From positions 1-64,000 of the forward strand of contig QCGO01000001.1 in NCBI GenBank assembly GCA_003279855.1: a stretch of 64,000 bases of DNA. The letters are read 5' to 3'. Made by a program: the position numbers and the translations under genes. Under the pieces are notes generated by a model that saw only the letters and a list, made by a program, of their open reading frames with translations, did no database searches and had not been told where the DNA came from. This DNA is from Prochlorococcus sp. AG-388-E21. Its GTDB lineage: Bacteria; Cyanobacteriota; Cyanobacteriia; PCC-6307; Cyanobiaceae. Of this stretch, positions 39,491 to 47,935 are shown one piece after another (position 1 is the stretch's first letter; the number at the start of each line of letters is the position of its first letter).

Positions 39491-40108
39491 ATGAAATATG
39501 AGATTGATCATGAATTTGTCGGGATTAGTTCTCAAACCGCAACTCATAGAATAATTTTGCTACATGGCTGGGGAGCGGATGCAGATGACCTTTTAACACT
39601 TGGAAAGGAGATTATAGAAAAAATAAACCTTGATTTTGAGGTAATTTCTTTGAGAGCTTCTGGATTACATCCAAGCGGTCAGGGGAGACAGTGGTATCAA
39701 CTATACCCTCATGATTGGAAGGGGGCTGAGGTTGAAGTAAAAAAACTTTTAGGTACATTAAAAAAATTTGATACTGATCAGATTTCAATAGGAAAAACAA
39801 TTTTGTTGGGTTTCTCTCAGGGGGCAGCTATGGCAATTGATGCAGGATTAAAATTAAAATTAGGACTAATTGTTGCTTGTAGTGGTTATCCCCACCCAAA
39901 CTGGGCTCCAGGAGAAAAATGCCCACCATTAATTGTTAGTCATGGTTTATATGATGACGTGGTACCTATAGATGCTTCAAGAATTATTCATGAAACGGTA
40001 AAAAGTAAGTCTTCTAAATTTTGCGAATTAATAGAATTTGATGGATCCCATCAAATTGATGTAAATTTAATTGATTTTATAAGTTCAAACATTAATAATA
40101 TTTTTTAA
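39491..40108 (+). CDS. Alpha/beta-hydrolase of the phospholipase/carboxylesterase family
   Basis: A 205-aa serine hydrolase with the nucleophile elbow GFSQG, an oxyanion-type HGWGADADDL start, the acid segment SHGLYDDVVPID (Asp) and a C-terminal catalytic His (FDGSHQID). It resembles the YpfH/YtpA and acyl-protein-thioesterase-like group. The natural substrate is unknown. Its stop overlaps the DUF3155 stop by four bases (TTAA). Confidence 0.88.
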   Translation: MKYEIDHEFVGISSQTATHRIILLHGWGADADDLLTLGKEIIEKINLDFEVISLRASGLHPSGQGRQWYQLYPHDWKGAEVEVKKLLGTLKKFDTDQISIGKTILLGFSQGAAMAIDAGLKLKLGLIVACSGYPHPNWAPGEKCPPLIVSHGLYDDVVPIDASRIIHETVKSKSSKFCELIEFDGSHQIDVNLIDFISSNINNIF

Positions 40109-40473
40109 ACGAAAGCATATTCATATTCTTCAATCTCTTCCCAATCATCTGCAGTAAGTTCTAGACCTTCAAATATTTTTTCTTCACCAATCCCCTCAAC
40201 TACAACTTTTAGTGATGGAAATAGAAAATGATTTTCTTCAGCATATTGGGCGCTAAATAAACCTTTTTCACCCCAAAAAAACCTATCAGTGGTATGTTCA
40301 TTTCTTCTAACATTGAAAACTGAAGGGGCAGATAAAGCATTTTCAGCTATAAATCTTCTTGCGGCTGTAACTGGTTTATGTTTGCCAGTTTCGATATGAT
40401 AAATAGGTACATGTGCCATTACTCTTTGGCCAGCCAACCTTCTTCTACTGATTCTTTTTCTCTTTTTTGACAT
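40105..40473 (-). CDS. DUF3155 small basic-start protein
   Basis: A cyanobacterial family of unknown function. The conserved block is VPIYHIETGKHKPVTAARRFI followed by RNEHTTDRFFWGEKGLFSAQY and ENHFLFPSL. I place the start at the Met opening MSKKRKRISRRR (40473), where the family's basic N-terminus begins; an upstream ATG at 40488 adds five residues. The very basic start suggests nucleic-acid or ribosome contact, an inference only. About 122 aa. Confidence 0.85.
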   Translation of the reverse strand: MSKKRKRISRRRLAGQRVMAHVPIYHIETGKHKPVTAARRFIAENALSAPSVFNVRRNEHTTDRFFWGEKGLFSAQYAEENHFLFPSLKVVVEGIGEEKIFEGLELTADDWEEIEEYEYAFV

Positions 40474-40571
40474 TGATTGGTACTCCAAGAATTATTAATT
40501 AGATTAGTCTTATTAATTTTTACTAATCTTATATCTGTGATTTTGAATTCACTTAAATTACATAGAGGACC

Positions 40572-40639
40572 CATCAACCCCTGATGTAGCTTAAAATATG
40601 ATTAAATGTTCATATTTAAGGCTGGCTAAAGTCAGACCT
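40572..40639. other. Two stem-loops in the DUF3155/histidine-kinase intergenic region
   Basis: The 236 bases between the divergent starts (40474-40709) hold no gene. Two short inverted repeats stand out: CATCA-ACCCC-TGATG at 40572-40586, and AGGCTGGC-TAAA-GTCAGACCT at 40619-40639 with one bulge and one wobble. No T-run follows either. They could belong to a leader or a small RNA, or be operator sites. Confidence 0.3.
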
Positions 40640-40709
40640 CTTTATATATCTTAATACTTTTTTCATATTTTACAAGTCCTTTTTCAGATTTTTTTAAATT
40701 TCACTAATT

Positions 40710-41846
40710 ATGAAGCTCTCAAAAAAATTTGAAGAACTAATCATAAAACAGTTAGAGAGCTTCGGTTGCTCAATGGGAGTAACTCATTTGGTTATGTATC
40801 TTGCTTCAACGGAGCAAGGAACTAAAGCATCTTTTGAAATGATTGGTCAATGGCCACAAATTGATAGGCTTCTGATATCAGTAGAAGATGATCCTTCACT
40901 AAAAGTTTCTTCTCCTAATAGAAGATGGTACCCGCTTCAAGAAAACGATATCCTACTTGGTGTCCTTAGGGTAGAAACTGATTTAAAAGAAGGGAATTGG
41001 CCGGTATCTCTTGACTCTAGGTTAAAAGCACTTTCACTATCTTTAGGTAAATGCGTTTCTATTGAATTAGAACGTCAAAATAAAAATGAAGAAATTAATT
41101 ATTTAAAAAATCAGGTTAATGTCATAATCCATCAATTGAGGAATCCATTGGCTGCTCTTAGGACATATGCAAAATTACTAATAAAAAGACTTGGTTCAGA
41201 TGATGACTCTATTGAAATAGTCGAACGCATGATAACAGAGCAAAAACAAATTAATAATTATATGGACTCTTTTGCGCAATTAAATTCACCTATTCAACTT
41301 CCTCTAGAAATTGGAGAGGAAAGATTATTATTACCGCCAAATTTAGATAACAAAAAGCTAATAACTGTTCAGAGTTTACTGAGGCCAATTTTAGAAAGGG
41401 GTCAAGCTAATGCGAACTTAGAGAATAGAGATTGGAAGGAACCTTCTCTTTGGCCAGATTGGACTTTATCGCCATTAAAGGCTAAATATGCTGTAATTGC
41501 TGAAATTGTGGCTAATTTATTAGAAAATGCGTTTAAATACGCCCAAAAAGATGCTGAGATTGGACTCGCCATTATGAGTAAAGGTCTGTGCATATTTGAT
41601 GATGGTAAAAAAATAACCAAAATTGAAAATGAGAAAATTTTTCAAAAAGGCTTTCGAGGATCTGCGGCTAAGAAGAAGGATGGTACTGGTGTTGGCCTTT
41701 TTTTAGCGAGGAAATTAGCAAAACAAATTGGAGGAGAGTTGAGATTGCTTGAAAACTCCTCAATTAATGATGTCAAGGAATTAAAAAGTCTTAAGAAGAA
41801 GAATATTTTCTATTTAGAACTTCCTATAAAAGAATTGCATTCATAA
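40710..41846 (+). CDS. Sensor histidine kinase, cytoplasmic
   Basis: A 378-aa kinase with no membrane segment. Residues about 1-115 look like a GAF-type sensor, then a HisKA domain with H141 in IIHQLRNPLAAL, and a HATPase domain with an N box (EIVANLLENAFKYA), G1 (FDDGKK) and G2 (GTGVGLFLARKLA). All catalytic boxes appear intact. No response regulator is adjacent, so it is an orphan. It is not SasA, because the N-terminus lacks the KaiB-like fold signature. Its end overlaps cobS convergently by 23 bases. Confidence 0.88.
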   Translation: MKLSKKFEELIIKQLESFGCSMGVTHLVMYLASTEQGTKASFEMIGQWPQIDRLLISVEDDPSLKVSSPNRRWYPLQENDILLGVLRVETDLKEGNWPVSLDSRLKALSLSLGKCVSIELERQNKNEEINYLKNQVNVIIHQLRNPLAALRTYAKLLIKRLGSDDDSIEIVERMITEQKQINNYMDSFAQLNSPIQLPLEIGEERLLLPPNLDNKKLITVQSLLRPILERGQANANLENRDWKEPSLWPDWTLSPLKAKYAVIAEIVANLLENAFKYAQKDAEIGLAIMSKGLCIFDDGKKITKIENEKIFQKGFRGSAAKKKDGTGVGLFLARKLAKQIGGELRLLENSSINDVKELKSLKKKNIFYLELPIKELHS

Positions 41847-42564
41847 ATAACATTGTAGTTTCGACTAGTACAACACTCGCACCGCAGGCATCTCCATTGA
41901 AGCCTCCAATTTTATTCCCAAGTATGTTTGGAATAGAATAACTAAAAAAAATACCAATTAAAATTAGAAATAAAAATTTAATTAATATTATTTGGGATGT
42001 AATTGAAACAAATAAGTATGCGATGAAAATTAAAAGAAAAAAAATGGAAATCAAAGATTCTTTTTTAAATCCATTCCAAAACTTTTTGTGACTAATAGAT
42101 TTTTTCTTATAACTCATATATTTAAACTTTTCTATAAAAAATAAATTTGAAAATCTTCCCCAAAATAAGCATATTGGCAAAACAATAATTATTTGGTTTT
42201 GAATTTTGAGTATACAAGCAATCTGAATTAAAGTTATAAAAAATAAAGATTGAACGCCAAATGATCCAACCTTACTGTCTTTCATAGCTTTTAAACGTTT
42301 CTTTTTACCCGCAAAAATGCCATCGAAAGTATCCATTAAACCATCGAGGTGTAGACCCCCTGTAATTAAATATCCTGAAGCCAAACAGATTAAAGCAGAT
42401 GCATAAATAGACCAAGAGTTTACGCTTAAAAAAATAAAAATATAACTCTGTATTGTTCCAATAAAAAATCCCAAAGGCGGCGCAAATTGTGCAATATTTT
42501 TAAATTCGGGATTAATTAAAGGTATCTTTGGAAATGTCGTATAGAAAATCCAAGATCCGGCCAA
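41824..42564 (-). CDS. cobS: Adenosylcobinamide-GDP ribazoletransferase
   Basis: Membrane enzyme that joins the lower-ligand riboside to adenosylcobinamide-GDP in the last steps of the pseudo-cobalamin pathway. It has several membrane segments and the family block GYLITGGLHLDGLMDTFDGIFAGKKK, with KVGSFGV after it. The end NKIGGFNGDACGA is typical. The only canonical start is a TTG at 42562-42564, giving MAGSWIFYTTFP; family homology (KNLAGSW) continues a few codons upstream in frame to a TGA at 42604-42606, so the true start may be an ATA at 42571-42573. Cobalamin synthesis genes scattered singly are usual in Prochlorococcus. Confidence 0.88.
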   Translation of the reverse strand: MAGSWIFYTTFPKIPLINPEFKNIAQFAPPLGFFIGTIQSYIFIFLSVNSWSIYASALICLASGYLITGGLHLDGLMDTFDGIFAGKKKRLKAMKDSKVGSFGVQSLFFITLIQIACILKIQNQIIIVLPICLFWGRFSNLFFIEKFKYMSYKKKSISHKKFWNGFKKESLISIFFLLIFIAYLFVSITSQIILIKFLFLILIGIFFSYSIPNILGNKIGGFNGDACGASVVLVETTMLFMNAILL

Positions 42565-42661
42565 ATTTTTTATTAAATATTTTTTGATGAGATAAAAATA
42601 GATTCAATATTAAATAATAGGGTAGATTAATAAAAAAGATCAAAAAATTTTATAAATTATC

Positions 42662-43780
42662 GTGTTTGAATTTGAAATTAAATCGAATTGTAGTAATACA
42701 GAGGCAAGAACTGGTATATTTCATACCCCAAATGGTAAGGTAAATACTCCAAAATTTATGCCTGTAGGTACTTTGGCAACGGTTAAAGGAATTTCATCTA
42801 AGCAGTTAATCTCTACAGGATCAGAAATGATTCTTTCAAATACTTTCCATCTTCATCTGCAACCTGGAGAAAAACTAGTTAAAGAATCTGGTGGAATACA
42901 TAAGTTTATGAATTGGGATAAGCCTATCCTTACTGATTCAGGTGGATATCAAGTTTTTAGTTTGGCCAAATTAAATAAAATTGATGATAAAGGTGTGGAA
43001 TTTAAAAATCCAAGAGATGGTAGTCATGTATTTTTATCACCTGAAAAAGTAATGCACATTCAAATGGATCTTGGTTCTGATGTTGCTATGGCTTTTGATC
43101 ATTGTCCTCCGCACACAGCTAACGAAAATGATATTGAAGACTCTTTACAAAGAACTCATTCATGGTTGCAAAAATGTGTTGAGACTCATCAGAAATCAAA
43201 TCAAGCATTATTTGGAATAGTTCAAGGTGGTAAGTATCCAAGATTAAGAGAACATAGCGCAAAATTTACAAGTTCTTTTGATTTACCTGGAATAGCGGTA
43301 GGAGGTGTCAGTGTTGGAGAGGCAGTCGAAGAAATTCATAGTGTAATTAATTATGTCCCGAAATTCTTACCAATAAATAAACCAAGATATCTAATGGGAA
43401 TTGGTTCTCTAAGAGAAATTTCCTTAGCTGTTGCAAAAGGATTTGATATATTTGACTGTGTTTTGCCTACAAGACTGGGAAGACATGGGACTGCATTTTT
43501 TAATGATGAAAGATTGAATTTGCGAAATGCTCGATTTAAAAATGATTTTTCTCCAATAGATAAAACTTGTAAATGTGAAACTTGTAAATCTTATTCTCGT
43601 GCATACTTGCATCATCTAGTTAGAAATGATGAAATATTAGGTCTAACGCTTATAAGCCTACATAATATTTCTCATCTAATACGATTTACAAATGCAATTT
43701 CTAAAGCAATTAAAGATAATTGTTTTACAATAGATTTCGCTCCTTGGAAAAGATCCTCTATTGCTCACCATACATGGTAA
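42662..43780 (+). CDS. tgt: Queuine tRNA-ribosyltransferase
   Basis: Exchanges guanine for preQ1 at tRNA position 34. Catalytic features are [69 protein letters not shown] and the zinc cluster CKCETC...HHL. The start is GTG at 42662. Length of 372 aa is normal. It shares the strand with psbK, which starts 33 bases downstream, and may be cotranscribed with it. Confidence 0.95.
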   Translation: MFEFEIKSNCSNTEARTGIFHTPNGKVNTPKFMPVGTLATVKGISSKQLISTGSEMILSNTFHLHLQPGEKLVKESGGIHKFMNWDKPILTDSGGYQVFSLAKLNKIDDKGVEFKNPRDGSHVFLSPEKVMHIQMDLGSDVAMAFDHCPPHTANENDIEDSLQRTHSWLQKCVETHQKSNQALFGIVQGGKYPRLREHSAKFTSSFDLPGIAVGGVSVGEAVEEIHSVINYVPKFLPINKPRYLMGIGSLREISLAVAKGFDIFDCVLPTRLGRHGTAFFNDERLNLRNARFKNDFSPIDKTCKCETCKSYSRAYLHHLVRNDEILGLTLISLHNISHLIRFTNAISKAIKDNCFTIDFAPWKRSSIAHHTW

Positions 43781-43813
43781 CGTCTTAAGATAATTAATTA
43801 ATTTTTTAAGAAG

Positions 43814-43954
43814 GTGCTCACTCTTTTAAATACATTCGCTGAATTGCCTGAGGCATATAAGGCTTTCGCTCCAACTGTTGATGTTCTTCCTTTAATACCT
43901 TTATTTTTCTTTTTATTAGTTTTTGTTTGGCAAGCTGCAGTTGGATTCAAGTAA
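43814..43954 (+). CDS. psbK: Photosystem II reaction centre protein PsbK
   Basis: A 46-aa photosystem II subunit, too short for most ORF filters. The GTG at 43814 opens [20 protein letters not shown], then [25 protein letters not shown], the diagnostic propeptide-like start and single helix of PsbK. AAGAAGG a few bases before supports the GTG. The stop is 14 bases from the convergent oxidoreductase gene. Confidence 0.95.
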   Translation: MLTLLNTFAELPEAYKAFAPTVDVLPLIPLFFFLLVFVWQAAVGFK

Positions 43955-43968
43955 AAACTATTTATGAA

Positions 43969-44973
43969 TTAGAAGGGTATTTCAAGGGATATTGCATCAC
44001 CAGAGTTTTCTACTGCACATTCAATAAAATCTGCAATTTTTAACGCTCTTGAGGCTTGTTCTCCGTCTACTTCTGGGGATTCTTTTCCTTGTACGCATTT
44101 AAGAAAATGTTCTAATTCTGCGTATAAAGGTTCAATAGAGGTTGTGCTTACTTCTTCAACATAACCATCATTTCTATAAACTAATTCTCCATGCTCTGCT
44201 GTATAGGATTCATGCGCTTTTCTATGGATTTGTAGAGAATGATTTAAAAAGTCAGTTTCAACTAGTCCATCCTGGCAATGTGCGCTTAAATTCCTGATTT
44301 TTTTATGACTCATTTTGCTAGCAGTTAGGCTTGCAATAATATTATTCTTGAAAACCAAAGTAGCATTTACATAATCTATTAAGCCATCACTATTTCTTCC
44401 TCCTACGGCGGCTAATTTCTGTATCTTTGAATTAACTAATTCAAGCACTAGATCAATATCATGAATCATTAAATCCATGACTACTGATACATCATTTGCT
44501 CTATCAGCATGAGGACTGTGCCTTCTTGCTTCTAAAACAACAATTTTTTCATTTTGAACTATTTTATTTAACTCCCTAAAAGCAGGGTTAAATCTTTCAA
44601 TATGTCCAACTTGTAGAAGACAGTTACTAATTTTAGAGGCATTTATTAAAGATTTTGCCTCTAACTCATTAGCTGCAATGGGTTTTTCAATAAGAACATT
44701 CACTCCTGCTTTAAGACAATCTAGGCCTACTTTGTGATGGAGAAGTGTAGGGACAGCAATGCAAATTGCATCAACTTTAGAAATAAGATCGTGATAATCT
44801 TTAAACCACTCACATTGAAATTGCTCTACTGCTAATTTACCTCTATTTTCATTTGGATCGGCAACTCCCACTAAATCTGCATCTTTTAGCAAACTAAGAA
44901 CGCGAGCATGATGCCATCCCATATTTCCTATGCCGATAACTCCAACCTTTACTGAGGATGAGGTTGGTTTCAT
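43969..44973 (-). CDS. Gfo/Idh/MocA-family oxidoreductase
   Basis: A 334-aa NAD(P)-dependent dehydrogenase. The Rossmann fingerprint GVIGIGNMGWHHARVLSLL is at about residues 10-28, the EKPIAANELEAKSL signature near 97, and the HDIDL segment later supports the two-domain fold. Family members act on sugars, inositol or nucleotide sugars. A role with UDP-sugars is possible, since a DegT aminotransferase is present in the window at 55 kb, but they are not neighbours. The exact substrate is unknown. Confidence 0.9.
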   Translation of the reverse strand: MKPTSSSVKVGVIGIGNMGWHHARVLSLLKDADLVGVADPNENRGKLAVEQFQCEWFKDYHDLISKVDAICIAVPTLLHHKVGLDCLKAGVNVLIEKPIAANELEAKSLINASKISNCLLQVGHIERFNPAFRELNKIVQNEKIVVLEARRHSPHADRANDVSVVMDLMIHDIDLVLELVNSKIQKLAAVGGRNSDGLIDYVNATLVFKNNIIASLTASKMSHKKIRNLSAHCQDGLVETDFLNHSLQIHRKAHESYTAEHGELVYRNDGYVEEVSTTSIEPLYAELEHFLKCVQGKESPEVDGEQASRALKIADFIECAVENSGDAISLEIPF

Positions 44974-45023
44974 ATCTTATAGTCCATGTATAATTAGTTA
45001 TTATCCTTCATTGGATGTCAATT

Positions 45024-46292
45024 TTAACTTTTTGGCAGAAATATTTTTACACGATCAATTTTGGGACCTGACATTGAAATTATTTCAAATTTAATATTTT
45101 TAAAATCTAAACTATCTCCAATTTTTGGAACCATTTGAAATTTTTCAAGAAGAAATCCTGCGAGTGTATGATAATCGGCTCCTTCTGGAATAAAACATCC
45201 CAACTTTTTGTTGATTTCTATTATTTCTGCTTTGCCAGCAATTGACCACTTCTTGGAAAAATTATCCAACATTTTCATATCAGAATATACTCTGCTATTT
45301 AGCATCTCTTCCCCAACAATTTCTCCAGTTAGATCAGCTGCAGTAATAAGTCCCTCAGTCCCGCCATGTTCATCAACAACCAGCAAAAATGGATTGTAAT
45401 CTCTCACGATAGGTAATATCTCTGCTAATGAGCATGTCTCTATTACTTTTGTTACCGGCAAAAGGAAAGGCTCTAGTAATGTATTTGCTTCCATTTCGCT
45501 TTTAGATATTGGTTTTGCTAAATAACGTAAATCTAAAACTCCTAAAACATCATCTAATGACTCACCAATTACAAAAAAACGAGCATGCCTTGTTTTGTCA
45601 ACCTGTTTCATAAGTTCAGCAAACTTAATATTTTTTGGCAAAGTTACCATTTCAGATCTTGGAATCATTACTTCTTTGACTTGAGTATCTTTTAAAGCAA
45701 AAACACCCTCTAAGATGTTTTTCTCATCAGGCTTTAATCCTGTGACGTTATCTGTTTCTATTAATGTTTCTAATTCACCGGCTGATAATACTGAATTTAA
45801 TGAATCCCATTTGTTGTTTAGATTAAATAACCTTAAACAAGCACTAGCAAAAAATTCGATTACAGAAACAATAGGTTGCATTCCTTTGCGAACTGCATCA
45901 AAAATTGTAGTTAATCTCAAAGCGGCTGACTCAGGATTATTAATTACTAATGCTTTAGGTATAAGACCGGATATAAGGGTGACTATAAGTACAATAAATA
46001 AAAATAATAAGAGATCATATATTCGATTTGAAAATTTATTTAAGTTCCAAAATTCATTGGCCAAACCTTTACTTAGCCAACCAACAGCTATAAGAGAAAT
46101 TGTCACGCCAAATTGAGATGCTATTAAGGAAGATCTGAATCTTTTTTGAATCTTTAAGATGGAAAATGCTCCTTTTCTTTTCTCTTCTATCAGTCTTAAA
46201 ACTTTACTTGGCCTTATTAATAAAAATGAGAGTTCACTTGCAGCAAAAAAAGCTGGGAATATCAAAAGTAATAATAGTAAAGTTATTTTCAT
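45024..46292 (-). CDS. HlyC/CorC-type CNNM transporter with CBS domains
   Basis: A 422-aa membrane protein of the CNNM/hemolysin-like family, implicated in magnesium or cobalt efflux in relatives. The N-terminal DUF21 region has about four membrane segments (residues 1-20, 45-75, 83-110 and 130-150). The paired CBS domains (MIPRSEMVTLPKN and VTKVIETCSLAEIL regions) and a C-terminal CorC_HlyC domain (DYHTLAGFLLEKFQMVPKIGD) follow. The order is complete. It lies 19 bases from tRNA-Met and upstream of the oxidoreductase. Confidence 0.9.
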   Translation of the reverse strand: MKITLLLLLLIFPAFFAASELSFLLIRPSKVLRLIEEKRKGAFSILKIQKRFRSSLIASQFGVTISLIAVGWLSKGLANEFWNLNKFSNRIYDLLLFLFIVLIVTLISGLIPKALVINNPESAALRLTTIFDAVRKGMQPIVSVIEFFASACLRLFNLNNKWDSLNSVLSAGELETLIETDNVTGLKPDEKNILEGVFALKDTQVKEVMIPRSEMVTLPKNIKFAELMKQVDKTRHARFFVIGESLDDVLGVLDLRYLAKPISKSEMEANTLLEPFLLPVTKVIETCSLAEILPIVRDYNPFLLVVDEHGGTEGLITAADLTGEIVGEEMLNSRVYSDMKMLDNFSKKWSIAGKAEIIEINKKLGCFIPEGADYHTLAGFLLEKFQMVPKIGDSLDFKNIKFEIISMSGPKIDRVKIFLPKS

Positions 46293-46310
46293 TCAATAAC
46301 AAATTTGTGA

Positions 46311-46383
46311 TGGGGGTGGCGAGGATCGAACTCGCCTAAGCCAAATTATGAGTTTGGTGCATTCACCAGATTGCTACACCCCC
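46311..46383 (-). tRNA. tRNA-Met (anticodon CAU), elongator type likely
   Basis: On the minus strand GGGGGTG pairs with CACCCCC, with discriminator A. The anticodon stem CCAAA/TTTGG encloses CTCATAA, giving CAT. It lacks the three consecutive G-C pairs of initiator tRNA. A tRNA-Ile with lysidine at C34 also has CAU, so elongator Met is likely but not proven. Confidence 0.85.
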
Positions 46384-46522
46384 AGATTTTTGCAGTAATG
46401 ATTAATTACATTCAATTTACATACAATATAAAAATAATATTTCAAAAAGCACCAACTTAGTAAGTTTTTGTGAGATTTCTTTTTTTTCTCCTAATCTTGA
46501 AATATAAGCTTAACTTCTATTA

Positions 46523-47083
46523 ATGAACAATTTCTCGCAGAAGAATAAATTAAATAAGGAGAATTTGTTAAAACTTTTAATTGAAAAATCTTATAAGAAA
46601 GGAAACTTTACTTTGGCATCTGGTAAAAAAAGTGCTCATTATCTAAATTGTAAACCTGTATCTTTAAATGGCAAAGGGTTGCAATTAATTAGTAATTTGT
46701 TTTTGGAGTTAATGGATCCAAGTTCAAAAGCTGTGGCTGGGTTGACTTTAGGAGCCGATCCTTTAGTTAGTGGTTTAATCGTAACAGCTGCTTCTAAAGG
46801 ATTATTAATAGATGCTTTAATCATCAGAAAAGAAATAAAAGAATATGGAACAAAGGCTGGGTTAGAGGGGCCTACATTAAATGAAGGAACTGTAGTAACT
46901 GTCTTAGAAGATGTTGTGACTACTGCTGGATCAGCTATTAAAGCAATTAATAAGTTACGAGAAAATAATCTTTTAGTTAAAGAAGTTTTGTCTATTGTTG
47001 ATAGAAGAGAAGGAGGATATGAGGCCTTAAAAGAACAAAATATACAATTAAAAAGCTTATTTTCAATAGAAGACTTTCTATAA
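46523..47083 (+). CDS. pyrE: Orotate phosphoribosyltransferase
   Basis: Joins orotate to PRPP to form OMP in pyrimidine synthesis. The catalytic [14 protein letters not shown] lysine region and the PRPP loop [16 protein letters not shown] are clear. Length of 186 aa is short but normal for this type. It is followed four bases later by ygfZ; together they probably form a pair. Confidence 0.95.
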   Translation: MNNFSQKNKLNKENLLKLLIEKSYKKGNFTLASGKKSAHYLNCKPVSLNGKGLQLISNLFLELMDPSSKAVAGLTLGADPLVSGLIVTAASKGLLIDALIIRKEIKEYGTKAGLEGPTLNEGTVVTVLEDVVTTAGSAIKAINKLRENNLLVKEVLSIVDRREGGYEALKEQNIQLKSLFSIEDFL

Positions 47084-47086
47084 ATA

Positions 47087-47935
47087 ATGTCAAAAATTAA
47101 AGAAAATAAAGAACAATTTTGGCTTGAAAAATTTGATTGCTTTTCTGTTACTGGAAAAGATAGTAAAAGATTCTTAAATGGAATAACTACAGGAAATATT
47201 CTTGATTTAAATAACAAGGTTTTAAAATCTTGCTGGTTATCCCCAAATGGAATTTTAAAATCATTACTTGAAATTAATTGCTCAGAAAATGAATTAAAAG
47301 TAATTGTCTTAGTAGGAAATACTAGTGAGATTAGAAAATACTTTAATGACATTATTTTTCCGTCTGACGATGTTTCATTAAGTGATACTTTTTCAATAAA
47401 TAGACTTCAGCAAGTTGATAATATGAATTCTTGGAGAATCACTCAACCTATTTTTTTTAAAAATGAAGATAAAAAATACGATTTTTATAAAAATAATCCA
47501 AATTCAATGAATACTAATGACTTGCAATTGTGGAAGATTAATCAGGCTATACCATCTTTAAATAGTGAAATTAATGGAAAAAATAATCCACTTGAATTAG
47601 GATTAACAGATCTTATAGATTTCAATAAAGGTTGTTATTTGGGTCAAGAAACAATGTCAAAAATCAAGAATGTTTCTTCTTTAAAGCAGGAGATCAGAGT
47701 GTGGACGGCTAAATATAAAGATTTGAATTTAGAATCTGGGAATAAAATTCTTTTTAATAATCAGAATAAAGAAAAATCGGTTGGTTATATTACTAGCATT
47801 TATGAATTAGACTCTCGAATAATAAAAGGCTTGGCAATGATAAAGAGAAAATATTTAGATAAGGAAAATCCTTTTTTCTCTGATAATTTTGGCCAAATTT
47901 CATTAGAGAAATCTGTAGGTTCAACTTTTCTTTAA
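47087..47935 (+). CDS. ygfZ: Folate-binding YgfZ-like protein
   Basis: A GcvT-fold protein related to YgfZ/IBA57, which supports maintenance of some iron-sulfur enzymes including tRNA-modifying MiaB. The signature KGCYLGQETM near residue 183 contains the essential Cys. The N-terminal part (FSVTGKDSKRFLNGITTGNI) also matches. At 282 aa it is typical. It starts four bases after pyrE and ends overlapping the stop of the convergent nuclease gene (TTAA). Confidence 0.88.
   Translation: MSKIKENKEQFWLEKFDCFSVTGKDSKRFLNGITTGNILDLNNKVLKSCWLSPNGILKSLLEINCSENELKVIVLVGNTSEIRKYFNDIIFPSDDVSLSDTFSINRLQQVDNMNSWRITQPIFFKNEDKKYDFYKNNPNSMNTNDLQLWKINQAIPSLNSEINGKNNPLELGLTDLIDFNKGCYLGQETMSKIKNVSSLKQEIRVWTAKYKDLNLESGNKILFNNQNKEKSVGYITSIYELDSRIIKGLAMIKRKYLDKENPFFSDNFGQISLEKSVGSTFL

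Noticed and set aside
45715-46116. Plus-strand ORF of 133 codons opposite the CorC-like gene
   Set aside because: It lies antisense to conserved membrane and CBS coding and has no family signal.
46311-46383. Possible island boundary at tRNA-Met
   Set aside because: Neighbouring genes are core genes with the same base composition and no integrase.
46639-47352. Minus-strand ORF of 237 codons across pyrE and ygfZ
   Set aside because: It overlaps two conserved genes in another frame and has no recognisable domain.
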